In this document: one piece after another, positions 1 to 5,426 of the stretch
Numbering within the stretch: position 1 is the first letter of the stretch
Layout of the letters: each line of letters begins with the position of its first letter
From: Anaerolineales bacterium
Lineage (GTDB): Bacteria; Chloroflexota; Anaerolineae; 4572-78; NAK82
Reading direction: 5' to 3'
Assembly: GCA_024643945.1 (NCBI GenBank)
Contig: JAHELX010000454.1
Coordinates: 1-5,426, forward strand
Length of the DNA: 5,426 bases
Position numbers and translations under genes: made by a program
The notes under the pieces: generated by a model
What the model was told of the DNA's origin: nothing
The model's database searches: none
Seen by the model: only the letters and a program-made list of their open reading frames with translations

Positions 1-765
1 TTGGCGGACGCTCATCAACCAGCGCACCGCGTTGGGGAGCAGCGGGTTGTCGGGCTGAATGCGAGAGAGCGCCGCAATGACGATGGCCGTGCTGCGGGTG
101 TCGGTGTTCATTGCAAAGTAGTCCACCTGGGCCTCTTCCCAATGCGCGCCGGTTGCGTCGACAACGGCTGCATGGGTGATGTCGTCCAGCAGGGTTTGAA
201 TCTGCTTAGCCTCCTTGTCCATTACGTACATGGCCAGCGCCAGATAGGCCTGGCCAAAGCTGTCTAGCTGCTGCCGCTTGTCAAACAGGGTAACGTTGCG
301 GCCCATGTCGCCCGAGCCAGCTTCGGCCAACACATAGAGGGTGAAAGCCTGCTGATTGGCTTTCTGAGAGTTGGTGACATCCTTGGGGACAAGCAGGCTG
401 CCCTCCAGGTAATGCACCGCGTTGTCGATCACTGTCTGATCCACGCTAAAGCCAGCCCGTTGCGCCTCCACCAGGCCCAACAGTACGTAAGCGGTCAGGC
501 TGGGATCGCTATCGTCCGCGATCCACCAGCCCCAGCCGCCATCCACATGTTGCTGGCTGTAGAGGCGTTGCAGCTCGACGCTGACCAGCCCCGGCAATTT
601 CTCTGCCAGCGTCGGGTTGTTCAGCTTGAGCTGCTGGTAGGCGCGATAGGTAACCACGTTGGGTAAGAAGCGGCTGACGGTTTGTTCGACACATTCGTAG
701 GGGAAATCCTCCAGGTATTTCAGCCCATTACGCATGCCGGCGGCCAGGCTGGGATCGACGTCGAC
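1..765 (-). other. Thioester domain (TED), alpha/alpha toroid, partial, residues about 1531-1785
   Basis: The domain contains KYLEDFPYECVEQT with the thioester residues Cys1555 and Gln1558, then the toroid repeats with DGGWGWW (1605-1611) and a SDPSLTAYVLLGL helix. Later helices include QQAFTLYVLAEAG and SFGQAYLALAMYV. The pattern DGG-W-x-W-W and S-D-P-x-L-T-A-Y is standard for A2M thioester domains. The domain is cut by the window edge at residue 1785, in the middle of a helical repeat (RWLMSVRQ). Confidence 0.95.
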
Positions 766-3700
766 GGTCAGATTGCCCTGGGTTAGATCGATGTGGCCCG
801 GCAGAACGATGCCCTCGGTACGGGTGCCGTCTTCAGCCAACTCCCCGGCCGTCGCCACCGTCTCAGGCGTGTTAAAGCGATAGACGGGCAGATTGAGGGC
901 TACGGCATCACCCAACTGCGGCGAGTGCCCGATAGATTTGGCGCCCATAGTGAGTTGGGCTGTTATGACGTCGCCGACCGTCACGTCGTATTCCACCTCG
1001 GTCCGCTCGCCGGCTTTGACCGTCAGGGTGGCGGCATCCAAAGGTTTGATCGTCAGGCCCTGGGCTTCAAAGCGAGTCTCAACCTCCAGAGAATCCTGGG
1101 TATTGTTCTGGACGATCATGCCCAGGCGAGCTTCATCGCCAACCACGAAGAAGCGGGGCACTACGGGCTGCACCAGCAGAGGCTTGGTACTGACAATATC
1201 CACCCTGCTCTCGCCCACCAGGGTATTAGCCCCGGTAACACCCTCAGCGATGAGAGTCCAGGTAGTCAGGTTGTCGGGTAATACAGTTTTGACGCTAGCC
1301 TCACCCTGGGCGTTTGTCATCAGATCGGGAACCCACAGGGCGGTATCTTGGAAGTTGCGCCGGATCTCACCAAAGCCCTGGCCCAAAGCGCCACCACCAC
1401 CGCCTTTAGTCCCGGGAGTCACGGCCAGGTTGACGCGATCAATGGCCAGGGTCAGGCCACTGGCCGTGCTCACGCCCAGGCCCCGGCTGTGCCAGAAGGC
1501 ATTCTCGAGCTGTCCCGGCGGCTCCGGAGCCAGCGACAAGACCGCTTTATCGATCAGTGCCAGCGATAGTTCCGCCTTGACCGGCTGACCTTGAGCGTCA
1601 GTCACGCTGACCTGGAATTCAGCCGTATCGCCCGGTTGGTAGGTTTGACCAGGGGGTTTATTAGGTGTCAGGCTGATTCGCAACAGTTTGTTGCTGACGT
1701 TGACCGCCAGGTTGGCGTAGCCCAATTTGAAACTGGGCAACCCACTCTCGGCCCCCCCTTGCAAGACCACCACTGACACGTACATATTGGGGATCATTTC
1801 TTCGGTGATGGGGATTTTGAGTTGGGCGCTATTAGTTTTGAACTCGGTCACATAATGGTCGTAAATGCCGCCCCGCTCCAGCGTAACCAGGGCCTGAACC
1901 GTGCCACTGTAGGGATGGGGGACCAGGATGGTAGCAGTGTCGCCAACGTTGTACTCGCGTTGGTCGGCGACTAATTGGATGCGATCATTGTTTTCCCGCT
2001 GCCAGTTGACGTAGTGTTGGCTGCTTACCCACATAAAGGTAGAGGAGTGGACTACGTTGTCCCGACGGTCGGTGGCGGTGGCCACAACTTTGAAGACGCC
2101 CCCGATCTTCGGGGTAAAGGGAGCTACCGCTTTCCCATCCTGGCCACTGGTGACGGTGGTGGTGAAGACGGGAATGTCCTGCGCGATGTTATCCCAATAG
2201 AAGGAGCCATCCGGATATTGCTTCTTGACGCTGTACCATTTGTGCTCGTTGAAGACGAGTTGGACTTCTTGATTGGCCACCGGCTGGCTATCCCAATCGA
2301 CCACCAGGACATCAGTCCGGGTTTCTTGATCCACCTGGCCCACATACTGCTCCGGGTGCAGGCCCACGTAAAAGAGCCCCTTATTAACGATCACCTCGGC
2401 CTGATTGGCCACTTCCTGGTTACTGATGTCGGTCACCGTCACGTCAAAGGTGAACTTTTGGCTGGCTGTCTTGTCGGCAATATCGGCCGTCACTTCAAAG
2501 GTGAAGCGGCCATCCTTATCCGTGACGCCGTCGCCCTCGGCAATCTGTTCACCGTAGCCGCTAATGTAGGTGGGTGCGTTGATCTGGCTGTAGTCATACT
2601 CGGTGAAATCGTAGAAGCCCAGGCCCTGGTAATTGAAGGTGTAATCCTCAGAGAGGAGAGTCCAATGGACCTTCGCATCAGAAACAGGGCCACCGAAGAA
2701 GAACTGGGCATTGGCCGTGACCTGGATCTTGTCGCCCTGCACATATTGGGGCCTGTCAGTTGTAGTCTCCACCTGAAATTCGGGCGCGCGATAGGCCTCC
2801 ACCAGAAAGTTGCCGTAGAAATAATTGTCGGCTTCGTAAACGGCTTGAAGCGAATAGGGGCCCAGGGCTGCACTTTCACTTAGATCAACCGAACCGTTTA
2901 CGCTGCCCATCTCGTCCAGAGACAACTTGTCGCTAAAAATCTCTTTGCCCTGGCTATCGCTTACGGTGACCGTCACCGGCTGCGTCACATCCGGCAAACT
3001 GTATAAGGCGTCGTGGTCGGTCCGGATGATACCTTTGAAATAGACGGTCTGTCCGGGGCGATAAATCCCGCGGTCGGTGTAGAAATAGCCGGCGTAGAGC
3101 TGTTGGTAGTCTTCAACCGTGACGTTGCTGAATTGGTAACGATCGATGCCGTCCGTCCAGTTGCCGACGGCGACCGCGAAGTTGTCGTCCGGCTGGTCGG
3201 GATCACCGGCAAAGGCCAAACGCGACTCGTAAGCATTGGGGCGCCGCGCATAGTTCACCAGAGCCATGCCTTCGCCGTCCGTCTTGGACTGGCCTAATGG
3301 CTCCGGCTGGTTCTTATCATTGGTGGCAATAAACGTAACCGGTACATCTGGCACCGGTTGGCCGCTGCGCAGGTCGGTCAGCCAGGCCAGGGCATCAGTG
3401 ATAGATGTCTTGAAGGTAATGTTATTCTTGCTGACCACCAGCATCTGGCGTTGGGAGACGAGCTTATAATTGGCTTGCCTGGCCTGCGGGTAGACGGCAT
3501 CGGCCGAAGTAGAGACTTCCAGGTAATAGAGGCCGGCGGGCAAAGTGTTACCCAGGCCACTTTCCCGAGCCACATCCACGCGGTAAAGGGCATTGTCGTT
3601 TAGTTCCGGCGTGGTTTTTAACTTCCAGGTGCTGATGAGGTTGTCAGACTGGGGTTGGTATTTATCCCAGACGTCATACCAATTGGTGCCATTGAGGCTG

Positions 3701-5355
3701 ATGAAATCATCCTTCGGCAAGCGATAGAGGTTGAAATCTACCTGGCTCACGTTGCGCACCGTTACGTAGGCCACAGTCTCGGTGTAAGCGTTGTAGGTGG
3801 CGATACGGCCTGGGCTATGCAGGTAAACCAGGGGGGCTTGCGCGCCTGTTGTCCAGGTAATGATTTGGGGAGCGCCCAGTTTTTGACCGTAGCGTCCCTC
3901 AATATCTGCGCCCAGGGTGACTTTGTATTGGCTGCTGGCTTTTGAAGGGAAGTTGAGATCCAGCCGGGTGTCGCTATTGGACCAATAGGTATAAACCTGG
4001 GTGACAGATACAACCGGGGTAATAACTAGGTTTTTGCCAATGACCACGCTCTTCGAGTTCATAGGTGCGTCGAAGGTGATTTGCAGGCCTTGTCCAGGAG
4101 CCACTCCTTGCTCCCCGTCTGATGGGTTGGTCTCAGCGATCTTCGGGTAGGGGGTGATGGTGAAGGTGGCGGTGAAAACACTTTGAGTCGCGGCCTGGTC
4201 AATTTTCCCCTGGGTGCCTTTGGGCAATTCGATGCGGTAAAGAGTGCCAAAGTCCAGGGCCTTAGCCGGCGTAAAAGCAACCGTTTCCACGCCCACTTTG
4301 GCCGGACCAGGGCTTTCCTGGATGATTTCGCCGTAGAAACCCTGGGGCTTTTCAGCGCCGGCCGGCAGGGTCAGGCCGCTTTCTGTCCAGGCAAACTGGC
4401 CTGGGACGGCCTTATCCGTTTCATCGTTAACCAGGCTGAAATTATCTTCCACGCTTGTGTGGTTCATCTGCTGGTTGAAAGTCACGCTGATCACCGGCGT
4501 GGGACTGACGTATATGTCCCCATTAGCCGGGATACTGCCCACGACTGCCGGGACTACGGTGGTAAAGGTCCATACGAAGTCCTTCTCCAGCACGGAATTG
4601 TCCACAGCGGTTAAGCCCTTCATGATCCGGGCTGTATATTGAGTAGCTGGCAGAAAAGCGCTGTTGCCCGGGGTGAACTGGTAGATGGAAGTGTTCAACC
4701 ATTGGCCCTTGCCGGTTACTGGCGGCACAAAGGTGAGTGGATTGGGCAGGCTGGCACCACTCCCAATGGCGTTGAGAGGCACCACCGGGCGGTTGAAGAG
4801 GACCGTCACGATCGCGTTGGTCGGAACTTCGGCCGTACCATCGGCGGGTTGCACAGCAGTAACTTCCAGAAAGCCGACGGTGCTGAAACGCAGCATAAAG
4901 GGGCGCTGCAGTTCCAGCCCGGTCTGACTTTTGGCTGACGTGGCTATCTGGACTGTATAGCTCTGGCCGCGCTCAAAACCACCTTTGGGGGTGAATTGCA
5001 GCGTTTGGTCATTCACCCACTTGAAGCTGCCGCCAGCTTTGGCCCCGGGCTCGATGCTAAAAGCCTGTTCCACGCTAGCCCGATCCATCGGCTCGTCAAA
5101 GGTGATTTCGATAGGGGCGTCAAGAGGTTGTTCCTGGCCGGGTTCGGGCGTGGTACGTAGCACGACCGGCGCAACAGGTACCAACGTGGCCGTCGGCTGC
5201 GGCGTGCCAGCCGTAACAGTGCTGCTCGGCTGGGCTGGCTGGACCTCGGCGGCTGTCTGACCGGGTGCAGGTAACGTGGCGGTGCCAGGAGCGCAGCCGG
5301 AGATGACCAGGATGATAGGAAACAGAGTTCTGATGACCAAGCGCAGTTTTTGCAT
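1..5355 (-). CDS. Alpha-2-macroglobulin family lipoprotein, thioester-containing (partial, C-terminus beyond window)
   Basis: This is a surface-anchored protease trap of the bacterial A2M family, to which E. coli YfhM belongs. I read 1785 codons in one frame from ATG 5355 to base 1 without a stop. The order is lipobox (Cys21), tether, four SbsA-like Ig domains (65-505), MG domains (506-1125) with TDRGIYRPG at 760-768 and FFFGGP at 885-890, a bait-region domain (1126-1275) with ALIDKAVL at 1266-1273, the A2M core starting at RRNFQDTALW (1332-1341), and a thioester domain with CVEQ at 1555-1558 and DGGWGWW at 1605-1611. The family is known to undergo bait cleavage, conformational collapse and covalent capture through the Cys-Gln thioester. 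The ATG is preceded by a strong Shine-Dalgarno and followed directly by a signal peptide, which fixes the start. By comparison with relatives I expect some 200-250 further residues (rest of the thioester domain, CUB remainder, last MG domain). Only two cysteines occur in the visible part. Family assignment is very secure; the target protease is unknown. Confidence 0.97.
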   Translation of the reverse strand, partial: MQKLRLVIRTLFPIILVISGCAPGTATLPAPGQTAAEVQPAQPSSTVTAGTPQPTATLVPVAPVVLRTTPEPGQEQPLDAPIEITFDEPMDRASVEQAFSIEPGAKAGGSFKWVNDQTLQFTPKGGFERGQSYTVQIATSAKSQTGLELQRPFMLRFSTVGFLEVTAVQPADGTAEVPTNAIVTVLFNRPVVPLNAIGSGASLPNPLTFVPPVTGKGQWLNTSIYQFTPGNSAFLPATQYTARIMKGLTAVDNSVLEKDFVWTFTTVVPAVVGSIPANGDIYVSPTPVISVTFNQQMNHTSVEDNFSLVNDETDKAVPGQFAWTESGLTLPAGAEKPQGFYGEIIQESPGPAKVGVETVAFTPAKALDFGTLYRIELPKGTQGKIDQAATQSVFTATFTITPYPKIAETNPSDGEQGVAPGQGLQITFDAPMNSKSVVIGKNLVITPVVSVTQVYTYWSNSDTRLDLNFPSKASSQYKVTLGADIEGRYGQKLGAPQIITWTTGAQAPLVYLHSPGRIATYNAYTETVAYVTVRNVSQVDFNLYRLPKDDFISLNGTNWYDVWDKYQPQSDNLISTWKLKTTPELNDNALYRVDVARESGLGNTLPAGLYYLEVSTSADAVYPQARQANYKLVSQRQMLVVSKNNITFKTSITDALAWLTDLRSGQPVPDVPVTFIATNDKNQPEPLGQSKTDGEGMALVNYARRPNAYESRLAFAGDPDQPDDNFAVAVGNWTDGIDRYQFSNVTVEDYQQLYAGYFYTDRGIYRPGQTVYFKGIIRTDHDALYSLPDVTQPVTVTVSDSQGKEIFSDKLSLDEMGSVNGSVDLSESAALGPYSLQAVYEADNYFYGNFLVEAYRAPEFQVETTTDRPQYVQGDKIQVTANAQFFFGGPVSDAKVHWTLLSEDYTFNYQGLGFYDFTEYDYSQINAPTYISGYGEQIAEGDGVTDKDGRFTFEVTADIADKTASQKFTFDVTVTDISNQEVANQAEVIVNKGLFYVGLHPEQYVGQVDQETRTDVLVVDWDSQPVANQEVQLVFNEHKWYSVKKQYPDGSFYWDNIAQDIPVFTTTVTSGQDGKAVAPFTPKIGGVFKVVATATDRRDNVVHSSTFMWVSSQHYVNWQRENNDRIQLVADQREYNVGDTATILVPHPYSGTVQALVTLERGGIYDHYVTEFKTNSAQLKIPITEEMIPNMYVSVVVLQGGAESGLPSFKLGYANLAVNVSNKLLRISLTPNKPPGQTYQPGDTAEFQVSVTDAQGQPVKAELSLALIDKAVLSLAPEPPGQLENAFWHSRGLGVSTASGLTLAIDRVNLAVTPGTKGGGGGALGQGFGEIRRNFQDTALWVPDLMTNAQGEASVKTVLPDNLTTWTLIAEGVTGANTLVGESRVDIVSTKPLLVQPVVPRFFVVGDEARLGMIVQNNTQDSLEVETRFEAQGLTIKPLDAATLTVKAGERTEVEYDVTVGDVITAQLTMGAKSIGHSPQLGDAVALNLPVYRFNTPETVATAGELAEDGTRTEGIVLPGHIDLTQGNLTVDVDPSLAAGMRNGLKYLEDFPYECVEQTVSRFLPNVVTYRAYQQLKLNNPTLAEKLPGLVSVELQRLYSQQHVDGGWGWWIADDSDPSLTAYVLLGLVEAQRAGFSVDQTVIDNAVHYLEGSLLVPKDVTNSQKANQQAFTLYVLAEAGSGDMGRNVTLFDKRQQLDSFGQAYLALAMYVMDKEAKQIQTLLDDITHAAVVDATGAHWEEAQVDYFAMNTDTRSTAIVIAALSRIQPDNPLLPNAVRWLMSVRQ
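682..693 (-). other. Internal thioester motif C-V-E-Q (Cys1555 to Gln1558)
   Basis: The codons TGT GTC GAA CAA encode Cys-Val-Glu-Gln. In thioester A2Ms the Cys sulfur and the Gln side chain form the reactive beta-cysteinyl-gamma-glutamyl thioester. Vertebrate proteins have CGEQ and E. coli YfhM has CLEQ, so Val at the second place is a bacterial-type variant. Both bond-forming residues are present, so the protein should be competent for covalent capture. Confidence 0.95.
1093..1362 (-). other. A2M core domain (PF00207-like), residues about 1332-1421
   Basis: The signature RRNFQDTALWVPDL starts at Arg1332, and is followed by a Gly-Glu-Ala-x-V strand and LPDNLTTWTLIAEG. This is the most conserved stretch of all A2M and complement family members (x-F-x-D-T/E-A-L-W and LPD-x-x-T-x-W). 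The domain links the bait cleavage site to the CUB/thioester part. Confidence 0.95.
1363..1530 (-). other. Candidate protease bait segment with Gly5 run, residues about 1276-1331
   Basis: Between ALIDKAVLSL and the RRNFQDTALW core strand lie about 56 residues with little regular structure. They contain PEPPGQ (1278-1282), HSRGLGVSTASG (1289-1300), IDRVN (1305-1309) and TKGGGGGALGQGFGE (1316-1330), with five consecutive glycines at 1318-1322 (bases 1390-1404). In the family the exposed segment at this site is where attacking proteases cut. Arg1291, Arg1307, Lys1317 and Arg1332/1333 are possible trypsin-like cleavage points, and the small-residue stretches could admit elastase-like enzymes. That this exact stretch is the bait is inference from position and flexibility. 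Confidence 0.65.
1531..1980 (-). other. Bait-region-bearing MG domain (A2M_BRD type), residues about 1126-1275
   Basis: The domain opens with IQLVADQREYNVGDTA, the family's strand with Y-x-V-G-D (Val1137-Gly1138-Asp1139), continues through LVTLERGGIYDHYV and the ITEEMIPNMYVSVVV strand, and ends with ALIDKAVLSL (from 1266). The last motif corresponds to the conserved A-x-x-D-x-A-x-L-x-L strand that precedes the bait segment in bacterial A2Ms. Placement between the MG series and the A2M core agrees with the family order. Confidence 0.87.
1981..3840 (-). other. Macroglobulin (MG) domain series, residues about 506-1125
   Basis: This stretch contains consecutive beta-sandwich macroglobulin domains. 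An MG1-like part starts near LVYLHSPGRI (about 506). The A2M N-terminal domain carries the signature TDRGIYRPG (residues 760-768, bases 3052-3078) followed by a VYFKGI strand. The next MG domain begins at APEFQVE (about 857) and has FFFGGPVSDAKVHW (885-898), matching the family pattern of an aromatic-FGGPV-x-x-A-x-V-x-W strand. Another domain follows from GLFYVGL (993) to about 1125. Together these form the rigid ring of the protease trap. Individual domain borders are estimates from motif spacing. Confidence 0.88.
3841..5163 (-). other. Four tandem SbsA-like bacterial Ig domains (Big_5 type), residues 65-505
   Basis: Four diverged repeats each begin with a Pro-x-(Asp/Glu/Asn)-Gly turn and continue to an I/V-T/V-x-F-(D/N)-x-P/Q-M strand, as in SbsA-type Ig domains. 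The key strands are TFDEPM (Phe86), LFNRP (Phe187), TFNQQM (Phe293) and TFDAPM (Phe428). Approximate extents are residues 65-160 (bases 4876-5163), 161-267 (4555-4875), 269-403 (4147-4551) and 404-505 (3841-4146). Repeats 1, 2 and 4 end in a related strand such as RFSTV, TFTTV and TWTTG, while repeat 3 ends FTITP. The third repeat is longer, with an insertion rich in Gly and Pro (around PAGAEKPQGF). These domains usually serve as spacers or protein-protein contacts on bacterial surfaces. Here they lie ahead of the MG core and probably extend the trap outward. Confidence 0.88.
5164..5292 (-). other. Pro/Thr/Ala-rich surface tether (residues 22-64)
   Basis: Residues 22-64 are low-complexity sequence rich in Pro, Thr, Ala, Gln and Val, with no predicted fold, lying between the lipidated cysteine and the first Ig domain. 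The segment TPQPTATLVP is typical of linkers in Chloroflexota lipoproteins. Its likely job is to hold the folded part away from the membrane. The boundaries are approximate. Confidence 0.75.
5293..5355 (-). other. Lipoprotein signal peptide with lipobox ISGC (residues 1-21)
   Basis: Residues 1-21 have a short basic n-region (K3, R5, R9), a hydrophobic stretch LFPIILVI and the lipobox I-S-G-C, with Cys21 as the predicted lipidated residue after signal peptidase II cleavage. The +2 residue is Ala. The pattern fits the [LVI]-[ASTVI]-[GAS]-C rule, so the mature protein should be anchored by lipid to the outer face of the membrane. The same architecture is known for E. coli YfhM, also a lipoprotein. 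Confidence 0.93.
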
Positions 5356-5361
5356 GGATCG

Positions 5362-5369
5362 CCTTCCTT
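5362..5369 (-). promoter_or_regulatory. Shine-Dalgarno AAGGAAGG before the A2M start
   Basis: On the minus strand AAGGAAGG lies six bases before the ATG, a purine-rich site with near-ideal spacing. It supports the ATG at 5355 as the start, which is also followed at once by the signal peptide. Confidence 0.85.
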
Positions 5370-5426
5370 ATTCAGTTTGGGTGTGACTAAAATTAGTTGG
5401 GAACATCCTTGCGAAGGTTTAAAACC
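5370..5426 (-). promoter_or_regulatory. AT-richer 5' region with three short dyads, possible promoter/operator
   Basis: The 57 bases upstream of the ribosome binding site contain no gene. They are richer in A+T than the coding sequence and hold three small inverted repeats: actaaaattagt (5386-5397, 5-base arms), ccttgcgaagg (5407-5417, 4-base arms) and ggtttaaaacc (5416-5426, 5-base arms, sharing two bases with the previous one). TAATTT within the first dyad could be a -10 element, but I see no convincing -35 at proper spacing. Promoter function is unproven. Confidence 0.3.

Noticed and set aside
1390..1404. Short triplet run (gcc acc acc acc gcc) as a possible microsatellite.
   Set aside because: It is only five codons encoding the Gly5 run in the bait segment, too short to call a repeat element on its own.
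893..1588. A 231-codon open frame on the plus strand.
   Set aside because: It is antisense to the A2M core and bait segment. Its translation is low-complexity, rich in Ser, Arg, Pro and Ala, as expected of a shadow frame, and no family motif is visible.
1975..2883. A 302-codon open frame on the plus strand.
   Set aside because: It lies exactly antisense and in codon register with the A2M gene. It stays open because the gene rarely uses TTA, CTA and TCA, whose complements are stops. Its product has no recognisable motif, while the opposite strand encodes conserved MG domains throughout.
1..5426. Possible frameshift or pseudogene in such a long gene.
   Set aside because: The reading frame runs unbroken from the ATG to the window edge, and all diagnostic motifs (lipobox, RGIYRPG, RRNFQDTALW, CVEQ, DGGWGWW) fall in the same frame.
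5407..5426. Inverted repeats at the right edge as a rho-independent terminator of an upstream gene.
   Set aside because: The arms are only 4-5 bases, with no GC-rich stem followed by a T run on either strand.

Overview
The window holds one very large gene on the minus strand. It starts at an ATG at 5355 and stays open, with no stop or frameshift in my codon-by-codon reading, to the left edge at base 1. The visible part is 1785 codons, and the C-terminus lies outside the window. The product is a bacterial alpha-2-macroglobulin (A2M) family lipoprotein, a large protease-trapping molecule related to E. coli YfhM/ECAM and eukaryotic A2M and C3. Only the 71 bases at the right edge (5356-5426) are non-coding; they carry a good ribosome binding site and some small dyads.

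In order along the protein there is a lipoprotein signal peptide with lipidated Cys21 and a Pro/Thr/Ala-rich tether (22-64). Four tandem SbsA-like bacterial Ig domains follow (about 65-505), then a macroglobulin (MG) domain series with the hallmark TDRGIYRPG motif (about 506-1125). Next come a bait-region/MG domain (about 1126-1275), a candidate bait stretch ending in a glycine run (about 1276-1331) and the A2M core domain (from about 1332). Last is a thioester domain with the motif CVEQ (Cys1555 to Gln1558) and an alpha/alpha-toroid motif DGGWGWW. The rest of the thioester domain and the C-terminal domains should lie to the left of base 1.

The organism is a bacterium with moderately GC-rich DNA (roughly mid-50s percent by eye). 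The TPQPTATLVP-style tether behind the lipobox and the stacked SbsA-like Ig repeats resemble Chloroflexota (for example Anaerolineae-like) surface lipoproteins. This placement is inference from style, not proof. The expected function is an anchored surface protease trap: a foreign protease cuts the bait region, the protein collapses around it, and the thioester links the protease covalently. No second gene, RNA gene, mobile element, CRISPR array or terminator is visible. I found no evidence for an undescribed multi-gene system; the points of interest are in the architecture and sequence details of this one protein.
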